DNA of 64,000 nt from Rhodamnia argentea (taxonomy: Eukaryota; Streptophyta; Magnoliopsida; Myrtales; Myrtaceae): contig NC_063150.1 in the NCBI RefSeq assembly GCF_020921035.1, positions 33,155,826 through 33,219,825 of the forward strand. The letters run 5' to 3'. The notes beneath the pieces were generated by a model. It saw only the letters and a program-made list of their open reading frames with translations, had not been told where the DNA came from and did not search any database. The position numbers were made by a program, and so were the translations under genes. Shown here piece by piece: positions 48,431-58,108 of the stretch. Position 1 is the stretch's first letter. Every line of letters begins with the position of its first letter.

Positions 48431-50232
48431 TAACTATTTAGTACAATTCCGATTTATCCCACCTCCTAGTCTGAATTTTTTATCCGTGAATTTATCAAGA
48501 TAAATATGGATTTATCCTGTCCAAATGATGCTGCTGAATATCGGATATAATATTTTGTTGTTTTATTCGGACTACAAAACACGGACCACAAAAAAAACTA
48601 AGCAGGTCAACACCTCCCTCAAATCGACCAAAAAAAAAAAAAACCACCTCCCTTAAAGAAAAGTTAAAAAACCGAGGTTGAAAAGGAGAAATTACAAGGC
48701 GGATGAGTCGCATACGTCCGAGCCACGTGATCACAATCTTTTCCCGTTTTCTTCTATGTTTTCCTGCCAAATATTGCATAAACTCATCGTCCTGGTTTTT
48801 CATGTTCCTTGAGTAGCTTATTTCGACATAGATTAAGAAGAAGCACTGAATTGTTGTGAAGCTCGACTCTTGGAAGATCGTCGAATGAGAACCCACACAC
48901 TTAGGGGCAATCCTTAAGAGAAGATTAAGAATTTAGGAACATAACGTTTATCTATTTGAGCATCCAATGAACTCTTCTATCACACAATGCGGTGACAAAT
49001 GGGACCAAACATCAATCGCATTTGACACGGCTCAGGAACTCGCGTCTCATGCGTCGCAATTTGGCGCACCTCGCTCATCCACTTGTGGAGGCATTGGTGG
49101 CGGCGGAGGCAGAGGAGATGGAGGATCGGCGGCGGGTATCCAGGTGGTGGTGGCAGAGGCTGGTAACCAGGCAGCGGTCAATAACACAGACTTCTACAAG
49201 ACAAACTTATGAGTAGAATCTCAACCAGACATAGCATAAACATGAATAACTTGAAAATGATGGAGAGGAAATTGGGGGCAAATTGATGAGGGAGAAAAAT
49301 CCATTCTCCTCGCGCCAGAATTAGAGGTTTCGTCGAAATCGTTACGAGATTGTTCATCAAGAAAAATAGTTCGTCGAGGAACGGAATTGTCCGTCTAAGG
49401 AAAAGATGTCCATTTGTGAAATGACGAGTTTCGTTTGGCGGCTGGCGATGATTCGGCTCCTGCGTCGGGGAAAACTTGAGGACTGTTTTGGGGGTATGTT
49501 GTTCCTTGCTAAGTTTCTGAGCTCTTATGCTAGACCCTGTTTTTTTTTTTTTTTTTTTATCCAATGGTCCCAAAATGGGGTTTCGCTACCTCGCACGTAT
49601 GTCGTAGGGCAACAAGGTTCATTTCAGCACCAAATTAAAGATTTTTCTTGAAACTACATCGATTTTGATGGATCGCTTGAAGTTGATTGTGGTAACAAAA
49701 AACCTAATTGAAAGTACTCTTTGCTTGAATTTCATTGCAGTAGATTATGGTCTCAAATTACCAACTACGCTAGTCCCAGCTTGACTATAAACGAATCCTT
49801 CTCTTCAAAGGCTTCCCGATTCACTAGTTTCTTGAATTTTGGACCCGAACAAGTCTTTAAACTATTTCATCTAAACTTTGGGATATGTAAAATTCGACGC
49901 TACTCCGGAAGAAAAATATTTTCTTTCAACTTGGGGATGACGGTAGAGAAGGGAGACTCCATGCTTCGGATGGTTACTGATAGGCTCATATAGTAGTGAG
50001 TCGCGCCTGAATGAGTATCGGAACTTTGGTTCCTCGTTGTTGTTGTTGACCTGTCTATAGTGCTTGTAACCAGCTTGCTGACAACATATCCCTATTTGCT
50101 TCGCCATTAACCAGTTCCAACATTTAGAGATCCTAAAAGATTTACATAACCGGATCTCTCTCTCTCACAGCTAGTCATGATAATGTGAAAATGAATATTT
50201 GATTTAAATAAAGAAGGAAAGAAGTGAATCAA
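48431..50232. other. Spacer between DUF2828 copies A and B
   Basis: Contains a block (48890-49065: AATCCTTAAGAGAAG, GAGCATCCAATGAA, TCTATCACACAATGCG) that recurs at 54795-54965, and a GGTGGCGGCGGAGGCAG-type GC patch (49090-49180) that recurs near 55255-55370. 49400-50230 matches the 3' flanks of copies A and C. No gene was recognised. A poly(T) run lies at 49541-49559. Confidence 0.55.
48611..48653 (+). mobile_element. Tiny poly(A) insert with 9-bp direct repeats
   Basis: CACCTCCCT is repeated at 48611-48619 and 48645-48653, flanking CAAATCGACC and a run of A (25 nt in total). The CGACC-poly(A) end is the same as at 20952-20974. The shorter repeat makes this weaker than the other three cases. 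Confidence 0.4.
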
Positions 50233-52281
50233 TCAATCAACCACCACGAGATCCCGGTACTCCTCCCCTGAGATGGCGGCCTCCATGAGGGCTTCGGGGC
50301 TTATGACCCCCTCGTCGTCCAGGAAAACCTTCATCAGGTTCTTCGAGAACCCGCTAACCAGCGCCACCCCCACCTGCTTCGCCACCACCGGGGTCGAGCT
50401 CGAGTCCCTCAGGTTCCAGAACACGATCTGCGGCACCGCCGCCCCATAACCGTGCTCTCTGAACTTCCTCGTGATCACCTCGTAGTCTGTTTCCCATGGG
50501 TCCGAGGAGGACGCCCCGTAGTACGGTTGCCACGGGCTCGGGTTCGAGGAGGACGCCTCGTAGTACGGTTGCCACGGGTACGGGTTCCCCCAGTAGTACA
50601 TTCCCCTCGGTTTCGAGGACGCCTGGTCGAACTCCATGTCGCTGAACACAAACACCTTTTTGACCATCTCCTCCGCACTCAGTTTCCCCGCGGTGGCCAC
50701 CTCAAGTATCCTATCGAACACTCTCTGGAAGTCGGTGTTCATACCACATTCCATCCTCCGGATGAATTCGGTCTTGGAGCGCAAGCAGTTGCCTTGTATT
50801 GCGTGGAGCTGAGGGCGCTCGCTGAATGTGATCACCTTACCCTTCCATGGCTCTCGGCTGAGCTCTGACACCAACAGCCCGAGCGCCACCGACACATCCA
50901 TCGGCGTACCTGACATGCTCCCTGAGACGTCGCACACAGCGATGCAACTCTCCAACTTCCCCTCCTTGGATAGATCCTCCACCATCCGCTTCCACTGGAG
51001 CTCCGCGACCTCGCCCCCGTCGGGGTCCTCAAGTGAGGCTACAATCTCGTGAGGGAGCAGTGCGCCAGCGGCCATCGTGGCTTTGCCAGACTTCACGTCG
51101 GCCAGGTAGCTCTGGAACCGCTCGCCATCATGCTTCAGGAACTTGTTCTTGTTGAGTTTCATGGCCACGGAGGCCACCCGGTTGTATGGAATGTCACCCC
51201 ACTGCCCCGCACTCATGTACACCTCCGGCAACTCCAGGACCCTCCGGAGTGGGACGAGGGCTTTCTTCCGGAGCCGGTCCCGGACCCTGTACACGTAATG
51301 CGCCTCCTCGAGCCCCTCATACTCAGGAAACCGGTCCTGCGGGAAGACCCGCTTCGCAATGCTCTCACAGAGCAGTGTAGCGAGGTCGAAGGACGAGTCG
51401 AGCGATGGGCACCACTTGGCTGCGAGGCTGATCTTGTTGATCTCCCCGGATTTCAGAAACTCCAGGTCAGCCGTCAGGCAATGCGCAAAGTGCCTAGACA
51501 CTGCATCGTGGAGGAACCGGAAGTCCCCATCGCACTTGTACCGCTCCAGGAGCTTCCCTGCCATGGCGATCCTCCTCTTCTTCCTCAGCTCGCTTGCCTT
51601 CTGCTTCAGCTCCTGGTCATGCGCTGCCGCGTTTGCAACCCTCACTTCCTGGGGCGCTGCCCTCAACGTCTTTCTCCCCTTCTTTCTTCTGGACTGATTG
51701 CGGCATCTAAGTCGCGATTGCAATCGCCACCTAACAATTTTGGGGCCTTTCCGCTGTAGCCACTCGCACTTCTGCCTTGCCCTGATGTCAGGGCCCTCGA
51801 GGAGGCGGTAGAGGATCTCTGGCAAGTCCTTGAAGTACCCGAACCCCGCGAGGGCCCCAGCGTTGCAGGCCAGGGTGCGGGGGTGGTTCTTGAATAGCCA
51901 CCTGGCCGCTGCGTGGAACCCTTCCTTGTCCGACTTCCCGGTCCCGCGCACGCCCCGGAGGTTGCACACGAGCTTGAGGGCGGTAAGCGGGTCGTGGGCC
52001 CAGGCTGACTCGAGCCTCCGGGTCAGGGACTCGGGCGGGGTGTCAGGGACCACGTGGAAGAAGAAGTCGAGGCATGGGTTGCCGGTGGACTGGAACGTGG
52101 CCGAGTTGTTCTCTGTGTAGCCCTTCTGAGGCAATTGGCCGTCGTTATTGAAGTTGGCAACCATCAGGTCCGTGAAGGCGGCGCAAGCAGGCGTGGCTCG
52201 GGGAGGGGGTGGGTTTTGGCATTCCGGCGGACCGAGGAGGGTGTGGAGGGATGACTGGGTATACGGAGGAGGAGGAGCCAT
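50233..52281 (-). CDS. DUF2828 family protein, copy B, with vWA-like C-terminus
   Basis: A single exon. From MAPPPPYTQS at 52281 it gives 682 aa; an in-frame ATG at 52371 would add 30 basic residues. I prefer 52281 because copy C starts at the equivalent MAPPPPY and the TATA-like box at 52403-52412 is only about 35 bases before the upstream ATG. The N-terminal part has NPCLDFFFHVVPD and LVCNLRGVRGTGKSDKEGFH; a basic RRKKGRK region follows; the C-terminal part has CIAVCDVSGSM (about 446-456), a MIDAS-type DxSxS metal site, and VFVFSDMEFDQ. Plant proteins of this family are uncharacterised; the fold recalls TROVE/vWA proteins. Copy B alone carries a 37-residue insertion made of a 14-residue repeat (WQPYYEASSSNP). 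It is intact. Confidence 0.85.
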   Translation of the reverse strand: MAPPPPYTQSSLHTLLGPPECQNPPPPRATPACAAFTDLMVANFNNDGQLPQKGYTENNSATFQSTGNPCLDFFFHVVPDTPPESLTRRLESAWAHDPLTALKLVCNLRGVRGTGKSDKEGFHAAARWLFKNHPRTLACNAGALAGFGYFKDLPEILYRLLEGPDIRARQKCEWLQRKGPKIVRWRLQSRLRCRNQSRRKKGRKTLRAAPQEVRVANAAAHDQELKQKASELRKKRRIAMAGKLLERYKCDGDFRFLHDAVSRHFAHCLTADLEFLKSGEINKISLAAKWCPSLDSSFDLATLLCESIAKRVFPQDRFPEYEGLEEAHYVYRVRDRLRKKALVPLRRVLELPEVYMSAGQWGDIPYNRVASVAMKLNKNKFLKHDGERFQSYLADVKSGKATMAAGALLPHEIVASLEDPDGGEVAELQWKRMVEDLSKEGKLESCIAVCDVSGSMSGTPMDVSVALGLLVSELSREPWKGKVITFSERPQLHAIQGNCLRSKTEFIRRMECGMNTDFQRVFDRILEVATAGKLSAEEMVKKVFVFSDMEFDQASSKPRGMYYWGNPYPWQPYYEASSSNPSPWQPYYGASSSDPWETDYEVITRKFREHGYGAAVPQIVFWNLRDSSSTPVVAKQVGVALVSGFSKNLMKVFLDDEGVISPEALMEAAISGEEYRDLVVVD
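50494..50620 (-). repeat. 42-bp coding repeat in DUF2828 copy B
   Basis: Two near-identical 42-bp units and a partial third (each containing GAGGACGCC and GTAGTACGGTTGCCACGGG) encode PWQPYYEASSS / PWQPYYGASSS. Copies A and C have none of this and read straight from QASSNP into WETDYE. The repeat length is a multiple of three, so the frame is kept. Confidence 0.8.
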
Positions 52282-52402
52282 AGATGGAGAATACATGAGG
52301 GGGATCAAGGAATTCTGGAGTATCTTAGGTCGTCTCCTAGAAAAGGTGTTTGATATGCCTCTAAGAGACATCTTCGAAATCGGATTTAGGGTTTTGGTAG
52401 AG

Positions 52403-52412
52403 TTTATTTATA
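52403..52412 (-). promoter_or_regulatory. Candidate TATA box of DUF2828 copy B
   Basis: The minus strand reads TATAAATAAA, with CCAAGGAAGCC just upstream. Copy C has TATAAAAC with the same CCAAGGAAACC-type word upstream, which supports a shared core promoter. Confidence 0.5.
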
Positions 52413-52482
52413 GGGAATGGCTTCCTTGGAGGTCAAGGATTTGACCACCGAGGGTTTTGGCTTTCGAGAGTAATATTTATAG

Positions 52483-52626
52483 GAGAAAATATTAGGTGAT
52501 CCTAGAGTGCCACGTCATCTCTAAGACACCTCATTCAATGAACGACACTTGTTCCGCGGGGCCCACATTTCTGATTTTTTTAAAATCTGTTTTTCTCTCA
52601 CATTTTTTAAACACCCCCACGGCCCA

Positions 52627-52658
<32 letters not shown>

Positions 52659-53630
52659 GTATCTGCAAAAAGAAGAAGATGATGAAGATTGCGAGGAAAA
52701 TGAATGCGAAGCATAAGCAAAACCAGAAGCATTTCCAACGATGGCGACGGCCCACTCTCTCCCTCTTCAAGTGACAGGATCCCTCACCTTCATCTTTTTT
52801 TTTTTTTTTTCGTGCCCGAATCTGTGGCCAGCGGCAAGGGAGCCGGCAGCGAGGGAGTGGGCGGCGAGGGAGCCGGTGGCAAGGGAGCCGCGGGCTGAGC
52901 CACTGAGATCGCGGGAGGCAAGGCCGAGTACTTGAACAGAGATTAGAAGAGAGATATCGGGGGCGGCGAGAAGAGATTTTGCAAAAACTTGGAGAGAGAA
53001 AGTGGGCCGTGAGCTGCAAACGGGCGCGAGGACCCCCGCCTCGGCCTCTCCGCCCCGCGATCTCGGCCGCTCGGCTCGCGGCTCTCTCGTCGCCCGCCGC
53101 AGACGGGTGCAAGGTCGCTTCAGCCGCGATGAGCAGCGATCTCGAACGCGAAGCTCGCCCTCAACCACATCTTGACCCCCGCCGCCGCCTCCACCTCGGC
53201 CTCGCCGCCGCCTCCACCTCGGCCTCGCCGCCGCCGTGTCCTCGCCGCCCGCGATTTCGGCGGCTCAGCCCGCGGCTCCCTTGCGGCCGGCTGTTGGTTG
53301 AAGATGTGAAGATGAAGGTGAGGGGACTGATTAGTGTGAAGGAGGCTTTGCTCCCGGAGGGTGTCCTGGGTGGCCCGCCGTAGGCGGTGGTTGCCCCCCT
53401 CTCCGGTCGACGGCGGCGCCTATGATTTCACCGCCCAGAAATGCCGTCCTACGTTTTGCAGAAACTTGGAGAGAGAGGGGGCTGGCTGTGGGGGCGTTTA
53501 CGGAAAGAAAAATGTGAGAGAAAAACAGATTTTAAAAAATCTGAAATGTGGGCTTCGCTGGACACGTGTCGATCATTAAATGGGGTGTCTTAGAGATGAC
53601 GTGGCACTCCAGGAGCACCCAATATTTCTC
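52483..53630. mobile_element. Non-autonomous MULE with about 180-bp inverted repeats
   Basis: The left end GAGAAAATATTAGGTG, followed by GTGCCACGTCATCTCTAAGA, is matched in reverse complement by the right end. The match continues through CCCACATTT and TTTAAAATCTG to a CTCTCTCCAAGTATCTGCAAAA block near 52671 (right counterpart near 53451). AATATTTATAG is duplicated outside (52472-52482 and 53631-53641). Long inverted repeats with a 9-11-bp duplication fit Mutator-like elements. The interior is GC-rich with CCGCC-type repeats (GCCGCCGCCTCCACCTCGGC twice near 53178-53230) and a poly(T) run, and codes for no transposase. It may hold captured host DNA, but I recognise none. It sits about 70 bp beyond the TATA box of copy B. 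Confidence 0.85.
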
Positions 53631-53641
53631 AATATTTATAG

Positions 53642-54503
53642 GATTTGGATGGAAAGGACTCCGGCTCAACGAATTGTTAAGCACTTATGCAAGAAAACAA
53701 TACAATTTTCAATGTATAAACTCTCTTGATCCCCGACCCCGAAAAAAAAAAAAAAAATCTCTGTTGATCATTGTGTGCGATCAATATTTTTTGGGTATCG
53801 AGTATTTCCTCATTGAACGTATTTGACAATAGTCGGGATAAGATAGAATTAGGATTCTTCCTAATATCCTCTGGATTGTAAAAAAATCCCATCATCTATT
53901 TGGTGTAATTCCCAAGAGGTTTAAAAATATTTGAAAATGTTTGAAATTCGCATTTGCCCAAGGCAATCTCCCCATGATATCCAAGACAGAATTAAAAGTA
54001 CTTGAAATTCTCATTTGTCGTGGTTCGAATATCCCATCGTATGTTTGCTGCAATCCAAGACAACATTAAAAATATTTGAAAATCTCATTTGTCCGACGCA
54101 AGTCCGGATTCAGAGGCGACAACTGTTGATGCTTTTCCTGAATTTTAGAGATCCTAAACGGTCGCATAACTAAATATTTGCTTTAAAATTGGGAAAAAAA
54201 ACTAGGGAACATATGACTTTTCTTATGACCAAATTAGACTCTTAACCCTGATCTTCAGGGAATGAGAAAGCTCGTGATCAGAAAATAATGTGAAACTGGG
54301 GAAATCGACTTAGTATGATTAAAAATCCTTGCAAGCTTGGCTTGGTGCGTTTGGTTCAACTTTTCATGAAGATATTTACATTATTTCCTCATAAATATAA
54401 GAGCTTGTAACCTAATCATCTCTTTTTATTTTTATTTTTTTACATTTTCTTCGTTCTTTCCTAAGACTCCTAAATAAACAAAGGAAGGAGCCGAATCAAT
54501 CAA
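53642..54503. other. Spacer between the MULE and DUF2828 copy D
   Basis: No gene was recognised. 54000-54500 contains words shared with the 3' flanks of the other copies (TTTTAGAGATCCTAAA, GATCTTCAGGGA, AAGCTCGTGATCAG), so it is the downstream flank of copy D. A poly(A) run lies near 53742-53757. Confidence 0.5.
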
Positions 54504-54504
54504 T

Positions 54505-54790
54505 CAACCAAGATGAGGTCCCGCTACTCCTCGCCCGAGATGGCAGCCTCTAAGATGGCCACAGGGCTTACGTGCCCCTTGTCCCCGGAACTCCTCGCCT
54601 GAGATGGCGGCAGCCTCCATGGCAGCCACGGTGCTTATGTGCCCCTCCTCGTCCAGGAACAACTTCATCAAGTTCTTCGAGAACCCGCTCACCAGGGCCA
54701 CCCCCGCCTGCTTCGCCACCACCGGTGTCAAGCTCGAGGCCCTCAGGTTCCAGAATACGATCTGCGGCACTGCCGCCCCGCACCCAAGCT
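54505..54790 (-). pseudogene. DUF2828 copy D, C-terminal scrap
   Basis: Only the last 75-80 residues remain, starting near AAPQIVFWNLRASSLTPVVA and running through KQAGVALVSGFSKNLMKLFL to MEAAAISGEE. The terminal 60-70 bp is then repeated in tandem in another frame (SPVAILEAAISGEE, a stop, RDLILVD). Upstream, homology ends abruptly at 54785 and joins a block also found next to copy A. It is non-functional. Confidence 0.8.
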
Positions 54791-56440
54791 CATCGAGTGA
54801 GAACCTACGCAGCCTCGGCCGATCCTTAAGAGAAGGTTAAGCTTTTAAGAACCGAGCTTGAGCATCCAATGAAGTCTTCTATCACACAATGCGATCACAA
54901 ATGAGACTGAACGCCAATCACCTTTGACGCGGCTCAAGAACTGTCGTCTCGTGCATCGCAGTATCTGAGGTTAAAATGCGGGTCTCGTTCTCTTCTGCCG
55001 ATTGAAGCTAGTTCAGATGAATATTGAAGGATCTATTATCATGAAATTATAATTTTTCCCAGATGGTAGGACTGCTTAGTGCTTAGACAGCAGATGAATC
55101 TCGGAAGCAAACATAATTGATTGGATCGATCTATTCGTAGTAATCTCTTTTCCTTTTTTTCCCCTTTTTGAAGGACATGTTATGCGTACCATCCTTTCAT
55201 GAGATTAGCACAATTGCAGTAGAAATCATCTCGTTCATCCTCTTTGTGAAGGCGCCAGTGGGGGCGGAGGCAGAGCAGGTGGAGGATAGAAGTATCATTT
55301 GCAGCCACCAGGAAGCGGTGGCTGAGGCAGGCATCCAGATGGCGGCGGCGGCGGCAGCAGTGGATAAGGCGCTTGGACACTTGAATTTCGATGATCGGAA
55401 GTCAAAATCTTTGGCTATTGCATGAAGCCCCCTGCTTCTCTAACTAAGTTCTCGACCACATAATCACAATTGTACTTCTTGAACTTGAATCACTAGCAAT
55501 CATGGTATTACTGTACAACCGGACCGGGTTTACTCGGAAACCGGATCGGATCATCTGAAAAACAGATCCGGGAATCAGTTCATGTTCAAATCGGTCCGGG
55601 TATAGGTTCTAAGTCTAGAACTTACCCATCTTGACCATACTCACCCCTACTTATTAATGTAAAACACAACGAGCGGCAAAGGAGGCGGTGGTGGCAAGCC
55701 GTATGGATCAGGAGGAATCGGGTGGTAACTTGTAGGCTGAGGATTTTCACGGCACGAGACTGGCGAGGGACCAGCGAGCCACGTGTGCAATTATGAAACG
55801 ACAAAAGATTTAGTTTTTGAGTACCTAGAGATTATGAAACGTAGTAACCCGATCATCGTGAAGTCGTTAAAAAAGCTCCTTTTAAGCATAATACCCACCA
55901 AGCCTTTCACGAGATTTCATTCTGCCTTTCATTTCGCAAAAATCAGAAGTCAACCAATCATTTTCGGCCTATTGAGAATTTCGATCTCCACGACGCCGCA
56001 AGGCCAGTAGCCTCGTGGCTTGACTGTGCACAAATAATATATAGGGAAATGCTTGCATGATCATGATGTTTGCTTAGAAAGCGGCATGGTCAAATCTCAA
56101 CAACTAATTGCAATTATGGAAAAGAAAAAATAAAAGTCAAAGCAGAGCCCTTTTCTGATTATGTGGCTGGAATTTCACCGTTATGCTGTCAGCCCTCACT
56201 CTACTATCATCGTAGCCGCTCCCATATACATTTAAATTACAAAAGGTAGTACCGTCTAAAAATCTCCTTTTAGCGTGCATTAAACTTCCATAAGCATGTT
56301 TACATGCGTTTTTCAAGCCCGCGAGCTAGTCTCAATAACTCTCTCAAACTTGGTACTAGTTTATCAATTATCAAAATCACTCTAGGTTGGGACGGAGCGC
56401 CCACATTGATTGAGTGTGCACAAGTGAAAAAAAAGAGGCC
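54791..56440. other. Spacer beyond copy D
   Basis: 54795-54965 and 55240-55370 are copies of blocks at 48890-49190. 55500-55650 (ACCGGACCGGG, CTCACCCCTA) resembles a decayed hAT-like miniature element. No gene was recognised. Confidence 0.45.
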
Positions 56441-56449
56441 TCTCAATAG

Positions 56450-57125
56450 GTGGAAAAATTACCAATTATGGCATTTGCGTCAATTTAGTCTTAAACTCTT
56501 TAATTTGACAAATTTAGTCCTAGACCTTTTGATAATTTGTTAATTTAGTTTATTCGGCCAATTTTGACTGGAAATCGATGACATAGGCATCGACCATCCT
56601 AAAATCGTCGATGCCGACATGGACTATTTTTGTAGTTTAAAAAAAATTGAATTTCTTTTACATTTTAAATCATTTATTTTTTATTTTTCTCTTTTCTTTA
56701 TTATTCCGTTGTTGCAAGGGCCCGTGACCCACACCGGCCGCCGTGAGGGTCATGACGCTCTCCCAGATCTGGCAAGGGTGACCCTTGCTCGTGGTCATGG
56801 AGGCCGGCCTCGCCTGGGTACCCAATGGTCGCCTTGCCTAAGTGAGGCCCTCCCTCACTCAATCAATCGAGCATCAACCAAAAAAGGAAAGAAAAAAAGG
56901 AAAAAAGAAAGGAATAAATAAATAAAAACAAATATTCAAAGCTATCCATGTAAGCGTCGTTACGCCACACTACTCGGCCGAAGCCGATTGGATCACCATG
57001 TCGGTATTTTCTGGTCAAAATAGGCCGAAAGGACAATATTGAAAAGTCGTCAAAGGGCTTAGGAGTAAACTGGCACAAGTGTAACAGGTATATTATGACT
57101 TCTTTAGTAATTTTCTCCCAAATAG
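56450..57125. mobile_element. MULE-like relic with inverted ends
   Basis: The left end GTGGAAAAATTACC and the right end, which reads GGGAGAAAATTACT in reverse complement, are followed by related sequence ('TTTTGAC[TC][GA]GAAA', 'GACATGG'). The middle is GC-rich (GGCCGCCGTGAGGGTC). The plan is that of the 11.0-12.2-kb element. I could not confirm a target duplication. Confidence 0.45.
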
Positions 57126-57627
57126 GCACGCAGTCTCCCCGACGCTTGACTATGCTCAAGTAAGGCTGCATATTCGTTTGGTTACGAAGGAGGTGAGGCC
57201 ATCTAGGCTTCTCTTTTCGGGATGCCTTAGGCCTCTAACGCACTTCACATATATTTCTCGAGCCCATGAGCTAATCTCACCGATCATTCAAAAAACATTT
57301 CTTTAATTTTGGCTTAACACTCGTGACTTAATTTGAGAGTGTGACGATATAGTAGGGGTAACAAACTTCGACAGGACAACCTTATGGAGAGAATCCCGAT
57401 TCCCAACCGGACATAGCATAAACATAAATAACTTGACAGTGATATGACTTTACAATTTTGGGCCTTTTAATGATGAAAATCATTTCATCATATTGAACCA
57501 AACTTTGACTCTCTCTTTTTTTTTTTTTAATGACATGAAAACTAACACCAGCATAAATGGAAATGACTACAATCCATCAACAAAACAATTAATAGCCAAA
57601 AGTTTCTTCACGTGTATGTATGTTACG

Positions 57628-58108
57628 GAAAATTACAGATGAGATCCTAAAATACCCTTATTTTTTCAAATAAGAACCTGAAATGGTCTTTGGCTCAAAT
57701 AAGGGCCTAAGATGAACCTTGTATCAAATAAAAGACTGAAGTGACCATGTAATCTCAAAAAAGAGGTTGACCTCAAGGGCATTTTCATCATTTTATTTTT
57801 AAAATTTAAAATTTAAATTTTTTCCTTTTTTATTTTTTAAGTAAAAGAGTTAAAAAATTAAAAAAGGATAAAAAAATTAAAAAAAGGCATTTTCATCATT
57901 TATCTTTTTTATTTTTTTTTATAATTTAAAAGGATAAAAGTTAAAAAAAAAAAAATACATGGCCACTTTTTGAGGCTAGATGGCCAATTTATACCCTTAT
58001 TTGAAATTTGCTATGCCATTTTATGCGCTTATTTGAAACAAAATCCATTTCGGACCCTTATTTGAGAAAATGAAAGTATTTCTGGTTCTTATTTGAAAAT
58101 TTCCCCTT
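57628..58108. mobile_element. MITE-like element with repeated CAAATAAG motif in inverted arms
   Basis: The left arm has three to four units of the type TTCAAATAAGAACCTGAAATGG, and the right arm has the same units in the opposite direction (CTTATTTGAAA four times). The centre is almost pure A/T. Homologous spacer sequence continues on both sides (57430 with 49246, 58325 with 49262), so this block was inserted into the duplicated spacer. Ends are approximate. Confidence 0.5.

Noticed and set aside
48967..49216. Gly-rich frames at the A-B spacer
   Set aside because: They come from a GGTGGCGGAGG-type tract that also occurs in the spacer at 55.3 kb; no start context or domain.
51049..51759. 236-codon plus-strand frame
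   Set aside because: It is the antisense shadow of the intact DUF2828 copy B; similar shadows occur over copies A and C.
52531..53112. 193-codon minus-strand frame inside the MULE
   Set aside because: It arises from GC-rich Arg/Pro/Ser-biased repeats and the CT microsatellite; no family is recognisable.
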